Origin: Flavobacterium piscisymbiosum | GTDB taxonomy: Bacteria > Bacteroidota > Bacteroidia > Flavobacteriales > Flavobacteriaceae | NCBI RefSeq assembly: GCF_020905295.1 | Contig: NZ_JAJJMM010000001.1 | Span: forward strand, 2,046,001 to 2,110,000 | DNA length: 64,000 nucleotides | Reading direction: 5' to 3' | In this document: positions 11,895 through 22,707 of the stretch, piece after piece | How positions within the stretch are numbered: the stretch's first letter is position 1 | How the letters are laid out: each line of letters starts with the position of its first letter | The notes under the pieces: generated by a model | Databases searched by the model: none | Seen by the model: only the letters and a program-made list of their open reading frames with translations | What the model was told of the DNA's origin: nothing | Translations under genes and position numbers: made by a program

Positions 11895-12320
11895 ATGACT
11901 GTAAATCAAATACTAAACGCAAAAGGAAAAAATGTTTATTCCGTCCTTTCAACTACCACGGTTTATGAAGCCTTAAAAGTAATGGGAGACAAAAACATAG
12001 GTGCTATCCTTGTTATTGATAATAACGATTTAAAAGGAATATTGTCTGAAAGGGATTATGCCCGAAAAATTGTTTTGAAAGACAAGTCATCAAAAGAGAC
12101 TTTTGTTCATGAGATTATGGAAAGCAATGTTTTTTCGGTAAAACTTTCAGATAATTTAGAAAATTGTATGGAATTAATGAGTACTAAAAGAATCAGGCAT
12201 TTACCAGTTTTGGAAGATGGGATTGTAGTAGGAATAGTTTCTATTAGTGATGTTGTGAAGGCAATTATTGAAATTCAAAAAGACACCATAAATCATCTAA
12301 ACTCTTATATTTCTCAGTAG
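11895..12320 (+). CDS. CBS-domain pair protein
   Basis: A 141-residue cytoplasmic protein made of two CBS motifs (about 8-65 and 75-130), with typical strands such as GAILVIDNNDLKGILSERD and RHLPVLEDGIVVGIVSISD. CBS pairs (Bateman modules) bind adenosyl nucleotides and act as energy or redox sensors; the partner here is unknown. It is monocistronic, with its own promoter and terminator. No fused catalytic domain is present. Confidence 0.85.
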   Translation: MTVNQILNAKGKNVYSVLSTTTVYEALKVMGDKNIGAILVIDNNDLKGILSERDYARKIVLKDKSSKETFVHEIMESNVFSVKLSDNLENCMELMSTKRIRHLPVLEDGIVVGIVSISDVVKAIIEIQKDTINHLNSYISQ

Positions 12321-12346
12321 CAGAAATTCAAAAAATAATCTTTATT

Positions 12347-12379
12347 AAATAGTCCAAACAACAGTGGACTATTTTTTTT
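12347..12379 (+). terminator. Intrinsic terminator after the CBS gene
   Basis: AATAGTCCA pairs with TGGACTATT around an ACAACAG-like loop, followed by eight T. Confidence 0.85.
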
Positions 12380-12445
12380 GGTTAGCATAAATGTTATTTT
12401 AAGAAAAGAAAACTTTAAAAATACGCCATTTTAAGCCAAGACTTA

Positions 12446-12453
12446 TATCTTTG
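12446..12453 (+). promoter_or_regulatory. Putative -7 box upstream of malic enzyme
   Basis: TATCTTTG matches TAnnTTTG and ends 25 bases before the ATG at 12479. No clear TTG box lies at the expected distance. Confidence 0.5.
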
Positions 12454-12478
12454 TAAGCTAGAATAAAAGCTAAAAATA

Positions 12479-14770
12479 ATGAACAAAGAGAGTAAAAGAA
12501 GAGAAGCGTTACTGTATCACTCAGAGCCAACTCCAGGAAAAATTCAGGTAGTTCCAACAAAAAAATATGCAACCCAAAGAGACTTATCTTTGGCTTATTC
12601 GCCGGGTGTTGCTGAGCCATGTTTAGAAATTGCAGCAAACGTAGACGACGTTTATAAATACACAGCAAAAGGAAATTTAGTTGCCGTAATTTCAAACGGT
12701 ACAGCTGTTTTAGGACTTGGGGATATTGGTCCTGAAGCTTCTAAACCAGTAATGGAAGGAAAAGGTTTGTTGTTTAAAATTTTCTCGGATATTGATGTTT
12801 TTGATATTGAAATCGGAACGAAGGATATCGAAGAATTTATTCAGACCGTAAAAAATATTGCTCCAACTTTTGGAGGAATTAATCTGGAAGACATTAAAGC
12901 TCCTGAATCATTCGAAATCGAAAGAAGATTAGTAGAAGAATTGGATATTCCTGTAATGCACGATGATCAGCATGGTACAGCAATTATTTCTTCGGCTGCT
13001 TTAATCAATGCACTTGAATTAGCAGGAAAAAAAGCAGAAGATGTAAAAGTAGTAGTTTCCGGAGCAGGTTCTGCGGCGATCGCTTGTACAGACTTATATG
13101 TTTTGTTAGGCGTCAAAGTAGAGAATATCAAAATGTATAATAGTAAAGGACTTTTAACAAAAGATAATCCTGCACTATCAGAATTGCAATTGAAATATGC
13201 CGTTGATGGTCCTAAAATTGAATTGGCAGAAGCTGTAAAAGGCGCTGATGTTTTCATCGGATTATCTTCAGGAGATATTTTATCAGCTGATATGTTATTG
13301 TCAATGAAAGAAAATCCGATTGTTTTTGCCATGGCAAATCCAAATCCGGAAATCGATTATAATTTAGCCACAGAAACTCGTAAAGATGTTATTATGGCTA
13401 CAGGACGTTCAGACTTTCCTAATCAGGTAAATAATGTTTTAGGTTTCCCTTATATTTTTAGAGGAGCATTAGATGTTAGAGCTACAAAAATTAACGAAGC
13501 CATGAAAATGGCAGCAGTAAAAGCTTTGGCTATATTAGCAAAAGAACCAGTACCGGAGCAGGTAAACGTAGCTTATGGTGCAATGAAATTAGGTTTTGGT
13601 CAGGAGTATATCATTCCTAAACCATTTGATCCTAGATTGATTACGGTTGTAGCGCCTGCAGTTGCAAGAGCAGCTATGGAATCAGGAGTAGCAAAAAATC
13701 CTATTACAGACTGGGCAGCTTATGAAGATGCACTTCGTGAACGTATGGGTAACGATAATAAAATGGTTCGTTTAATTACTAATCGCGCCAAATTAGATCC
13801 AAAAAGAATTGTTTTTGCTGAGGCAGATCAATTAAACGTATTAAAAGCAGCACAAATCGTTCATGAGGACGGAATTGGTCTTCCAATTTTATTAGGAAAC
13901 AAAGAGGTGATTTTAGAGTTGAAAGCTGAATTAGGTTTTGATGCTGAATTGGAAATCATTGATCCTAAAACAAACGAAGAAGAAGCAAGACGTAACAGAT
14001 TTGCAAATTCATACTGGGAAACAAGAGATCGCAGAGGTGTCTCATTGCTTGATGCTCAGAAATATATGCGCGAAAGAAACTATTTCGCTGCAATGATGGT
14101 CAACGAAGGCGAAGCAGATGCTTTAGTAACAGGTCATACAAGAAGTTACCCAACAGTTGTAAAACCAATGTTACAATTGATTGGAAAAGCGCCTGGAGCT
14201 TCTCTTGTTGCAACAGCAAACATGATGATGACTTCTCGTGGACCAATGTTCTTGTCAGATACCGCTATTAATATCAATCCATCAGCTGAAGATTTAGTGA
14301 ATATTGCTATTATGACTGCAAAAACAGCTAAAATGTTTGGTGTTGAACCTGTTATTGCAATGGTTTCATTCTCGAATTTTGGATCATCTACAAGTCCTGG
14401 AGCGTCAAAAGTGAGAGAAGCAGTAGCTTACTTACATAAAAATCACCCGGAATTGATCGTTGATGGAGAAATTCAGGCAGATTTTGCTTTAAATCAGGAA
14501 ATGCTTGCAGAGAAATTTCCTTTCTCTAAATTAGCAGGTAAAAAAGTAAATACATTGATTTTCCCTAACTTAGAATCGGCAAATATTACCTATAAATTAC
14601 TGAAAGAGTTGTATAAAGTAAACTCAATTGGACCAATTATGATGGGAATGGGCAAGCCAGTTCACATTTTCCAATTAGGAGCAAGTGTCGAAGAAATGGT
14701 GAATATGGCAGCAATTGCGGTTATTGACGCTCAGGAAAAAGAAAGTAAAAAAAATAAATTAGCGAAATAG
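12479..14770 (+). CDS. maeB: NADP-dependent malic enzyme with phosphotransacetylase-like C-terminal domain
   Basis: 763 residues, the usual length of the bifunctional-looking MaeB family. The N-terminal malic enzyme part (about 1-430) has LAYSPGVAEPC, MHDDQHGTAI (metal and substrate region) and a VVSGAGSAAIAC nucleotide-binding turn. The C-terminal part (about 430-763) resembles phosphate acetyltransferase; in characterised MaeB proteins it is regulatory (acetyl-CoA binding) and not catalytic. The enzyme oxidatively decarboxylates malate to pyruvate, making NADPH. The ATG at 12479 is supported by the upstream promoter box. It stands alone; ruvA follows after 77 bp with its own promoter. Confidence 0.95.
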   Translation: MNKESKRREALLYHSEPTPGKIQVVPTKKYATQRDLSLAYSPGVAEPCLEIAANVDDVYKYTAKGNLVAVISNGTAVLGLGDIGPEASKPVMEGKGLLFKIFSDIDVFDIEIGTKDIEEFIQTVKNIAPTFGGINLEDIKAPESFEIERRLVEELDIPVMHDDQHGTAIISSAALINALELAGKKAEDVKVVVSGAGSAAIACTDLYVLLGVKVENIKMYNSKGLLTKDNPALSELQLKYAVDGPKIELAEAVKGADVFIGLSSGDILSADMLLSMKENPIVFAMANPNPEIDYNLATETRKDVIMATGRSDFPNQVNNVLGFPYIFRGALDVRATKINEAMKMAAVKALAILAKEPVPEQVNVAYGAMKLGFGQEYIIPKPFDPRLITVVAPAVARAAMESGVAKNPITDWAAYEDALRERMGNDNKMVRLITNRAKLDPKRIVFAEADQLNVLKAAQIVHEDGIGLPILLGNKEVILELKAELGFDAELEIIDPKTNEEEARRNRFANSYWETRDRRGVSLLDAQKYMRERNYFAAMMVNEGEADALVTGHTRSYPTVVKPMLQLIGKAPGASLVATANMMMTSRGPMFLSDTAININPSAEDLVNIAIMTAKTAKMFGVEPVIAMVSFSNFGSSTSPGASKVREAVAYLHKNHPELIVDGEIQADFALNQEMLAEKFPFSKLAGKKVNTLIFPNLESANITYKLLKELYKVNSIGPIMMGMGKPVHIFQLGASVEEMVNMAAIAVIDAQEKESKKNKLAK

Positions 14771-14795
14771 TATAAATAATAAGGATCGAATAATA

Positions 14796-14829
14796 TTGTC
14801 GTATTTTTATTGCATTTTTATTATATTTG
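14796..14829 (+). promoter_or_regulatory. Putative promoter of ruvA-sprA
   Basis: TTG (14796-14798), 23 bases, then TATATTTG (14822-14829), a full TAnnTTTG match. It ends 18 bases before the ruvA ATG at 14848. An in-frame TTG at 14827 lies inside this box and is therefore unlikely to be the start codon. Confidence 0.6.
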
Positions 14830-14847
14830 ACCCTAATAAATTATATT

Positions 14848-15429
14848 ATGATAGCACATTTACAGGGGAAATTAGTAGAGAAAAATCCTACCGAGGTCGT
14901 AATTGATTGTGGAGGTGTTGGTTATCAGGTAAATATATCCTTGCATACCTTTTCATTAATTCCTAATGTAGAAAATATAAAACTGTATACGCATCTTCAA
15001 ATCAAAGAAGATGCGCATACTTTATTTGGTTTTGTAGAGAAATCAGAAAGAGAAATATTCAGGATGTTATTGTCTGTTTCGGGAATTGGAGCCAATATTG
15101 CCAGAACCATGTTATCTTCAATCGAGCCGAGGCAAATTATTAACGCAATTGCGTCCGGAGATGTTGGTACAATACAATCAATTAAGGGAATTGGAAACAA
15201 AACAGCCCAGAGAGTTATCCTTGATTTAAAGGAAAAAGTGTTAAAGTTGTACGATTTAGATGAAGTTTCGGTAGTTCAAAACAATACAAATCGAGATGAA
15301 GCGTTATCTGCTTTGGAAGTTTTAGGTTTTGTTAGAAAAACTTCAGAAAAAGTAGTAGAGAAAATCGTAAAAGAAGATCCGGAAGCTACTGTAGAAACAA
15401 TCATTAAGAAAGCGTTAAAAAGCCTTTAA
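14848..15429 (+). CDS. ruvA: Holliday junction branch migration protein RuvA
   Basis: 193 residues, the usual RuvA length. It begins MIAHLQGKLVEKNPTEVVID (N-terminal OB fold), then two helix-hairpin-helix motifs (LLSVSGIGANIA and IQSIKGIGNKTAQ), and a C-terminal three-helix domain that contacts RuvB. The RuvA tetramer binds the four-way junction and loads RuvB. The canonical MIA start at 14848 was chosen over an upstream TTG. sprA starts 24 bp downstream, so the two are probably co-transcribed; no functional link is known. Confidence 0.95.
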   Translation: MIAHLQGKLVEKNPTEVVIDCGGVGYQVNISLHTFSLIPNVENIKLYTHLQIKEDAHTLFGFVEKSEREIFRMLLSVSGIGANIARTMLSSIEPRQIINAIASGDVGTIQSIKGIGNKTAQRVILDLKEKVLKLYDLDEVSVVQNNTNRDEALSALEVLGFVRKTSEKVVEKIVKEDPEATVETIIKKALKSL

Positions 15430-15453
15430 ACTCAATTTATATAAACGAATTGT

Positions 15454-18400
15454 ATGCGTAAAATTTGTATTTTTTTACTGTTTTTGTTTTGCGGTAATGT
15501 TTTGCGTGCGCAAATAAATCCAGCGGTTAAAGATACAACGAAAACTCAATTCTCTGTTGGAAAAGTAGAACTGCAAGATCCACCAAGTGTAATTTCAGCC
15601 TATAAATACGACCCTATTACAGATCGCTATATTTACACCAATTCAGTTGATGGTTTTTCTATCAATTATCCCATTATATTAACACCTAAAGAATACGAAG
15701 ATTTAGTTTTGAAAGAATCCAGAAGAGATTATTTCAGAAAAAAATCAGATGCTATCGATGGTAAAAAAGCCGGCAGTGAAGCGGCAAAAAAAGATTTATT
15801 ACCGCGATATTATATTAATTCCAGTCTTTTCGAAAGTGTTTTTGGTAGTAATACAATCGATGTAAAGCCAACAGGATCAGTAGAAATGGATCTTGGTGTT
15901 CGATACACCAAACAAGATAATCCTTCTTTCTCCCCAAGAAACAGATCAAGTCTTACTTTTGATTTTGATCAAAGAATAAGCATGAGTTTAATGGGTAAAG
16001 TAGGAACCAGATTAGAGGTAAATGCCAACTATGATACGCAGTCTACATTTGCTTTTCAGAACCTTTTTAAACTAGCCTATACACCAGACGAAGATGATAT
16101 TGTTCAAAAAGTAGAGGTTGGTAATGTTAGTATGCCATTAAATAGTACACTGATTCGCGGCGCCCAAAGTTTGTTTGGGGTGAAGGCACAGTTGCAATTT
16201 GGTAAAACAACCGTAACAGGTGTTTTCTCAGAACAGAAGTCACAAACAAAGAGTATAGTTGCAGAAGGTGGCGGAACAGTGCAAAACTTCGATTTATATG
16301 CTTTGGATTATGATAATGACAGACACTTTTTCTTATCGCAATATTTTAGAAACAAATACGACGCTTCTTTACTTAAATATCCATTTATAGACAGCCGTGT
16401 TCAGATTACAAGAATAGAGGTTTGGGTGACCAATAAACAAAACAGAGTAAGCACCAACAACAATAACTTAAGAAATATTATAGCACTTCAGGATTTAGGT
16501 GAAGGGCAAATGACCGGTATTCCTGATAATGAAATTGTAGTAGTGACTCCTACAACGGGCTTTTTTAATAATCCTATAGATTCACCAACAGATAATAGAA
16601 ATAACAAATACGATCCGGCTACAATTGGTCAGCCAGGAGCTTTTTTAAATTCGAATATTAGAGAAATTGTAACGGCAAAATCAGGATTCAATAACGCTAA
16701 TACCAGCGAAGCTACAGATTATTCTGTACTTGAAAATGCCAGAAAGCTTACAACAAACGAATTTACCTTTAATGCACAATTAGGATATATCTCCTTACAA
16801 CAGCGATTAGCAAATGATGAGATCCTTGCCGTAGCATTTGAGTATACTATAGGAGGCAAAGTGTATCAGGTAGGGGAATTTGGTAGTGATGGAGTTGATG
16901 GAACTGTAGTAACAGGAAACAACAACGCTAATCAGGCTATTATTACACAAAGTTTGGTTTTAAAAATGCTGAAAAGTAATTTGACAAATGTTCAAAATCC
17001 GGTTTGGAACCTGATGATGAAAAACGTGTATCAAATTCCTCAGGCTTACCAAATCAAGCAAGATGACTTTAGGTTAAACATCCTTTATACAGATCCTTCC
17101 CCTATAAATTATATAACACCGGTTCAGGGGAGTTCTTTTCCAACAAACCCAACAGCAGATAACAAAGTCGATCAAACGCCTTTATTAAATGTATTCAACT
17201 TAGATCGATTAAACTATAATAACGATCCCCAAACCGGCGGAGATGGTTTCTTCGATTATATACCAGGTGTAACGGTAGACGTACAAAACGGACGAATTAT
17301 TTTTACCACCAAAGAGCCTTTTGGAGAACTTATATTTAAAAAATTGCAAAATTCAGGATCTGGCGAAAGTTATAATGACCCTACTACATACAACGCAAAT
17401 CAACAGAAATACGTGTTTAGAAACATGTATAAAAACACACAGTCAGGAGCTTTACAGGATAGTGATAAAAATAAATTCCTTTTAAGAGGAAAATACAAAT
17501 CATCAGGAAGCAATGGTATTCCAATTGGGGCATTCAACGTTCCTCAGGGTTCTGTTGTCGTAATGGCAGCCGGTAGAAGACTGGTAGAAGGTATCGATTA
17601 CAGTGTCGATTATCAATTAGGCCGTGTTCAGATATTAGATCCGTCGCTTCAGGCTTCCAATACACCAATTGAAGTTTCGTTAGAGAACAATTCAATTTTC
17701 GGACAACAAACCCGAAGGTTTATGGGATTCAATATCGAACATAAAATTTCAGAAAATTTTGTTATTGGCGGAACCTTTTTAAAAATGACAGAAAAACCAT
17801 TCACTCAAAAATCGAGTTATGGTCAGGAATCTGTAAACAATACTATTTTTGGATTTAATGGAAATTATTCAACTGAAGTTCCTTTTTTAACCCGATTAGT
17901 AAATAAACTACCAAATATTGATACTGATGTTCCTTCGAATCTTTCGATAAGAGGAGAAGTAGCTTTCTTAAGACCTGATGCGCCAAAAGCAAGTGATTTT
18001 GAAGGTGAAGCAACCATATATGTTGATGATTTCGAAGGCTCGCAATCTACCATCGATATGCGTTCTGCTTATGCATGGAGTTTGGCTTCAACGCCTTTTG
18101 TAAACTCTATAAATGATAACACCTTTAATGCAAATTCAAACACTTTAGAGTACGGTTATAAACGAGCAAAATTATCCTGGTATACCATTGATCCTATTTT
18201 TTATTCTTCAAAACCATCAGGTATCTCCAATGATGATTTGTCATTAAATACAACAAGAAGAGTTTATAGCAAAGAATTGTATCCAAATACAGATATCGCT
18301 CAGGGGCAAATTCAGGTAATCAATACACTTGATTTAACCTATTATCCATCAGATAGAGGACCTTATAATAACAATCCAAATTTTGGTACAAGTCCTGCAA

Positions 18401-21400
18401 ATTCAAATTTTGGAGGTATTATGCGTGCTTTAAATTCAACCAATTTTGAGCAGGGAAATGTCGAATATATTCAGTTTTGGGTTTTAGATCCTTATGTTGG
18501 AAATGCAGAAGCACCAGCTAGTAATTCAGGTAAAATTTATTTTAACTTAGGTGAAATTTCTGAAGACGTATTAAAAGACGGAAGAAAACAATATGAGAAT
18601 GGTTTAGGGCCAGGTCAGATAATGGTAAATCCGAGACCACTTTGGGGAGACGTTCCGGCATCACAATCATTAATTTATGCGTTTGATACCAATGCTGAAA
18701 ATCGTAGAAATCAGGATGTCGGTTTAGACGGTTTACCAAGTTCAAGAGAGGGTGAGGTTTATACTAATTATGCGGGAGAAAAAGATCCTGCAGCAGATGA
18801 TTACACTTATTATTTAAATACAGAAGGAGGCGTTCTGGATCGTTATAAAAATTATAATGGAACCGAAAATAACTCAGCAGTAAGTATAGATGATCCAAAT
18901 AGAGGATCGACAACTTTGCCGGATGTTGAAGATATTAACCGTGATAATACAATGAGTACGATTAATGCGTATTATGAGTATAGTATTGATGTTAAACCGG
19001 GAATGCAAGTAGGACAAAATTATATTACAGATATCCGTGATGTAAGTAATATCGAATTACCAAACGGTTCAACAACTACAGCAAGATGGATTCAGTTTAA
19101 AATTCCGGTTGCTCAGCCTCAAAATACAATTGGTAATATTACAGATTTCAGATCTGTTCGATTCATGCGTATGTTTATGACTGGTTTTAGCAGCCAGATG
19201 ACCGTTCGTTTTGGAGCGTTAGATTTAGTAAGAGGAGAGTGGAGAAGATATACAGGATCATTAGATGCAAATGATACAGATCCTACTAATGATGGTACTG
19301 AGTTTGATGTTTCGGCAGTTAATATTCAGGAAAACAGCACAAAATGCCCTGTAAATTATGTGGTTCCTCCGGGAGTTCAGAGAGAGCAGTTATACAACAA
19401 CAATACTATCATTAATCAAAACGAACAAGCACTGGCATTGCGTATTGGTGGAGCAGGTTTGCAATATCAGGATTCAAGAGCAGTATTTAAAAATGTAAGT
19501 GTTGACATGCGTCAGTACAAAAAATTAAAAATGTTTTTACATGCTGAATCTTTACCAAATGAAAATACTTTGGGGGATGATGAAATGATTGGTTTCATTC
19601 GTTTTGGAAATGACTTTACGCAAAACTTTTATCAGGTCGAAATTCCTTTAAAAGTAACCAGAACCGGAGGGTCTTGTGCTATTAGCCCGGATCAGGTATG
19701 GCTTGAAGATAACAATATTGATTTAGCACTGGAATTATTGACCAGAATGAAAATCAAGGCTATGTCTATTGATATCAATTCGACTAAGAGAGATGTTAAT
19801 GGTATTTATTATCCGGATAATGACCCTGATATGGCAGGAGGAGATGGAGATGGTAAGCTGGTACTTGGTATCAAAGGAAATCCTAACTTTGGTTTGGTTC
19901 GAAATTTAATGGTGGGTGTAAAGAGCAGAACAGATCATAAAGGCTTAAAAGGAGAAGTTTGGTTTAATGAACTTCGTTTAGCCGATTTGGAGAATAAAGG
20001 CGGTATGGCTGCTATATTGAATATAGATACCAATATGGCCGATTTTGCGACAGTTTCTGCTACCGGTAAAAAGAGTACAATTGGTTTTGGATCTTTAGAA
20101 CAAGGTGCAAACGAAAGAGATCGTGAAGATATTCAGCAATATAATATTGTGACCAATATTAATTTAGGGAAACTATTACCTCCAAAATGGGGAATAAACC
20201 TGCCATTTAATTATGCTATCGGAGAAGAAGTAATTACACCTGAATACGATCCGTTTAATCAGGATATAAAGCTGGATCAGTTATTAAGAGAAACTACTGA
20301 TGCCGCAGAAAGAGAAAATATCAGAACTCGTGCAGTTGATTACACAAAACGTAGAAGTATCAATTTTATTGGAGTAAGAAAAGACAGGGCGCCGGAACAA
20401 AAACCGCATGTTTATGATATTGAGAATTTTACATTCTCTCAATCATACAATCAGGTAGAAAGACATGATTACGAAGTAGAAAGTTATCTGGATGAACAAT
20501 CTAACTCGGCTGTAAATTACGCGTACACTTTTCAGCCAAAAGAAGTAGTGCCTTTCAAGCAAACTAAATTCATGAAAAAAAGTGAATATTGGAAGTTGTT
20601 AAGTGATTTTAATTTTAATTACCTGCCTTCTAATATTACTTTTAATACCAATATTTTAAGACAAAGTAATCGCCAGCAGTATAGAGAAGTCGAAGTGCAG
20701 GGAATTGGTCTTGATCCTTTATACAGACGAAATTTTGCTTTTAATTATCAATATGGTTTTGGTTATAATTTGACAAAATCATTAAAAATAAATTATACGG
20801 CAGCATCAAATAATATCGTACGAAACTTTTTAAATGATGATAATACTCCAAAAGAAGATTTTAATATTTGGGACGATTATCTGGATATTGGAACTCCAAA
20901 TCAGCACTTGCAACAATTAGTGTTGAATTATGAAATTCCTATTAATAAAATTCCGGTTTTTAGTTTTGTAAAAGCATCTTATTCTTATACGGCCGATTAT
21001 AACTGGCAGCGTTCGTCAACAGCATTTTCTGAATATGAGGAACAAAATCCTGATGGATCATTCTCTAGTTATAACTTAGGAAATACAATTCAAAATGCGA
21101 ATTCAAATACGCTTACGACAACTTTAAGTATGAATACGTTGTATAAATATTTAGGATTAACGCCAGGATCGAAATCAGCTGCAAAACCAAAACCAACAGC
21201 GCCGCCAAAACCGGGAGAGAAAATTGTAAATACAGCAAAACCTGTAACAAGCAGCAGTCCGTTTTATGATGGTATGATTGGTATTTTGACTAGTATAAAA
21301 AATATTCAGGTTAACTATACTAAAAATAGCGGAACCGTTTTACCGGGTTATACACCGGGTGTAGGTTTCTTTGGAACATCAAGACCAACTTTAGGATTTA

Positions 21401-22668
21401 TTTTTGGAAGTCAGGATGATGTACGTTATGAAGCTGCCAAAAGAGGATGGCTGACCGATTATCAGGATTTTAATCAAAGTTTTACACAGGTAACCAATAA
21501 GCTTTTAAAAGTTACGGCGAATATCGATTTGTTACCGGATTTAAAAATTGATTTGGCTATGGATCGTGCTTATTCTGAAAATACATCTGAGCAGTACAGT
21601 GTTGTAAACGGACAATACATGCCTTTGTCACCTTATACGTACGGGATGTTCTCTATTTCGACTGTATTAATCAAAACCGCATTCTCGACAAGTAGTGCAA
21701 CTGAATCTTCAGCATTTGATGATTTTAGAGAAAACCGTTTGGTTATTGCGAACCGTTTGGCAGAAGAACGTTATGGTTCCGGAACTGCGATTCCAAGATA
21801 TGGAGATGTAAATAATCCTGTTCCTGCTGAAACAGATGCGAATTATAAAATATATATGGCCAATCTTGGGTATCCAATAGGGTATACAAAAAGTAATCAG
21901 GCCGTTTTATTACCGGCATTTTTAGCTGCTTATTCAGGAGGAGATGCTTCAAATAGTTCGACCAGTATTTTTAAAAATTTCCCTATTCCAAACTGGAGTA
22001 TAAAATATAATGGTTTGATGCGTTATAAATATTTTAAAGATAAGTTTAAGCGTTTTTCATTGCAGCACAATTACCGTGCGTCGTATACGATAAATCAGTT
22101 TAGATCTAATTTTGATTATGCCGAAAAACCGAACGGGCAAGATGTGAATACCAATTTCTTTAATAAAACCATCATGTCAAATGTCAATTTGGTAGAGCAG
22201 TTTAGTCCGCTTATCAGAGTAGATTTTGAGTTGAAAAGTTCTTTAAGAATACTTACTGAAATCAAAAAAGACAGGGCTTTATCAATGAGTTTTGATAATA
22301 ATTTATTGACGGAAGTAAAAGGGATGGAATATATAGTAGGTATGGGATATCGTTTTAAAGATGTTATTTTCTCATCAAGACTGGCTGACAGTCCAACCGG
22401 AATTATCAAAAGTGACATTAATATCAAAGCCGATTTTTCTCTTAGAAAAAATGAAACTTTGGTACGTTATTTAGATTATGACAACAATCAATTAGCGGCA
22501 GGACAGAATATATGGGCATTGAAACTTACTGCAGATTATTCGTTCAGTAAAAACCTGACGGCAATATTCTATTACGATCACTCGTTCTCGAAAGCAGTAA
22601 TTTCGACATCATTTCCTTTAACGAACATTAGATCAGGGTTTACACTTCGATATAATTTCGGAAATTAA
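15454..22668 (+). CDS. sprA: SprA (Sov), type IX secretion outer membrane translocon
   Basis: 2404 residues, the length of the F. johnsoniae protein as I recall it. A signal peptide (MRKICIFLLFLFCGNVLRAQ) precedes the mature protein, which has the family's conserved early regions (DPITDRYIYTNSVDGFSINY; YYINSSLFESVFGSNTIDV; GSVEMDLGVRYTKQDNPSFS) and beta-strand-rich sequence to a barrel-type C-terminus (LRYNFGN). SprA forms a very large 36-strand outer membrane pore through which T9SS cargo leaves the periplasm; it is needed for gliding and adhesin secretion. A low-complexity PKPTAPPKPGEK linker lies near residue 1910. The gene is intact, follows ruvA closely and is followed by gcvH with its own promoter. 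Confidence 0.97.
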   Translation: MRKICIFLLFLFCGNVLRAQINPAVKDTTKTQFSVGKVELQDPPSVISAYKYDPITDRYIYTNSVDGFSINYPIILTPKEYEDLVLKESRRDYFRKKSDAIDGKKAGSEAAKKDLLPRYYINSSLFESVFGSNTIDVKPTGSVEMDLGVRYTKQDNPSFSPRNRSSLTFDFDQRISMSLMGKVGTRLEVNANYDTQSTFAFQNLFKLAYTPDEDDIVQKVEVGNVSMPLNSTLIRGAQSLFGVKAQLQFGKTTVTGVFSEQKSQTKSIVAEGGGTVQNFDLYALDYDNDRHFFLSQYFRNKYDASLLKYPFIDSRVQITRIEVWVTNKQNRVSTNNNNLRNIIALQDLGEGQMTGIPDNEIVVVTPTTGFFNNPIDSPTDNRNNKYDPATIGQPGAFLNSNIREIVTAKSGFNNANTSEATDYSVLENARKLTTNEFTFNAQLGYISLQQRLANDEILAVAFEYTIGGKVYQVGEFGSDGVDGTVVTGNNNANQAIITQSLVLKMLKSNLTNVQNPVWNLMMKNVYQIPQAYQIKQDDFRLNILYTDPSPINYITPVQGSSFPTNPTADNKVDQTPLLNVFNLDRLNYNNDPQTGGDGFFDYIPGVTVDVQNGRIIFTTKEPFGELIFKKLQNSGSGESYNDPTTYNANQQKYVFRNMYKNTQSGALQDSDKNKFLLRGKYKSSGSNGIPIGAFNVPQGSVVVMAAGRRLVEGIDYSVDYQLGRVQILDPSLQASNTPIEVSLENNSIFGQQTRRFMGFNIEHKISENFVIGGTFLKMTEKPFTQKSSYGQESVNNTIFGFNGNYSTEVPFLTRLVNKLPNIDTDVPSNLSIRGEVAFLRPDAPKASDFEGEATIYVDDFEGSQSTIDMRSAYAWSLASTPFVNSINDNTFNANSNTLEYGYKRAKLSWYTIDPIFYSSKPSGISNDDLSLNTTRRVYSKELYPNTDIAQGQIQVINTLDLTYYPSDRGPYNNNPNFGTSPANSNFGGIMRALNSTNFEQGNVEYIQFWVLDPYVGNAEAPASNSGKIYFNLGEISEDVLKDGRKQYENGLGPGQIMVNPRPLWGDVPASQSLIYAFDTNAENRRNQDVGLDGLPSSREGEVYTNYAGEKDPAADDYTYYLNTEGGVLDRYKNYNGTENNSAVSIDDPNRGSTTLPDVEDINRDNTMSTINAYYEYSIDVKPGMQVGQNYITDIRDVSNIELPNGSTTTARWIQFKIPVAQPQNTIGNITDFRSVRFMRMFMTGFSSQMTVRFGALDLVRGEWRRYTGSLDANDTDPTNDGTEFDVSAVNIQENSTKCPVNYVVPPGVQREQLYNNNTIINQNEQALALRIGGAGLQYQDSRAVFKNVSVDMRQYKKLKMFLHAESLPNENTLGDDEMIGFIRFGNDFTQNFYQVEIPLKVTRTGGSCAISPDQVWLEDNNIDLALELLTRMKIKAMSIDINSTKRDVNGIYYPDNDPDMAGGDGDGKLVLGIKGNPNFGLVRNLMVGVKSRTDHKGLKGEVWFNELRLADLENKGGMAAILNIDTNMADFATVSATGKKSTIGFGSLEQGANERDREDIQQYNIVTNINLGKLLPPKWGINLPFNYAIGEEVITPEYDPFNQDIKLDQLLRETTDAAERENIRTRAVDYTKRRSINFIGVRKDRAPEQKPHVYDIENFTFSQSYNQVERHDYEVESYLDEQSNSAVNYAYTFQPKEVVPFKQTKFMKKSEYWKLLSDFNFNYLPSNITFNTNILRQSNRQQYREVEVQGIGLDPLYRRNFAFNYQYGFGYNLTKSLKINYTAASNNIVRNFLNDDNTPKEDFNIWDDYLDIGTPNQHLQQLVLNYEIPINKIPVFSFVKASYSYTADYNWQRSSTAFSEYEEQNPDGSFSSYNLGNTIQNANSNTLTTTLSMNTLYKYLGLTPGSKSAAKPKPTAPPKPGEKIVNTAKPVTSSSPFYDGMIGILTSIKNIQVNYTKNSGTVLPGYTPGVGFFGTSRPTLGFIFGSQDDVRYEAAKRGWLTDYQDFNQSFTQVTNKLLKVTANIDLLPDLKIDLAMDRAYSENTSEQYSVVNGQYMPLSPYTYGMFSISTVLIKTAFSTSSATESSAFDDFRENRLVIANRLAEERYGSGTAIPRYGDVNNPVPAETDANYKIYMANLGYPIGYTKSNQAVLLPAFLAAYSGGDASNSSTSIFKNFPIPNWSIKYNGLMRYKYFKDKFKRFSLQHNYRASYTINQFRSNFDYAEKPNGQDVNTNFFNKTIMSNVNLVEQFSPLIRVDFELKSSLRILTEIKKDRALSMSFDNNLLTEVKGMEYIVGMGYRFKDVIFSSRLADSPTGIIKSDINIKADFSLRKNETLVRYLDYDNNQLAAGQNIWALKLTADYSFSKNLTAIFYYDHSFSKAVISTSFPLTNIRSGFTLRYNFGN

Positions 22669-22707
22669 TTTTTTTAGTTTCTAAACTGGATTTCATTAGA
22701 AGATTAT

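Noticed and set aside
12399-12695. 98-codon minus-strand frame over the start of maeB
   Set aside because: Covers the maeB promoter and N-terminus; Leu/Phe-rich shadow with no support.
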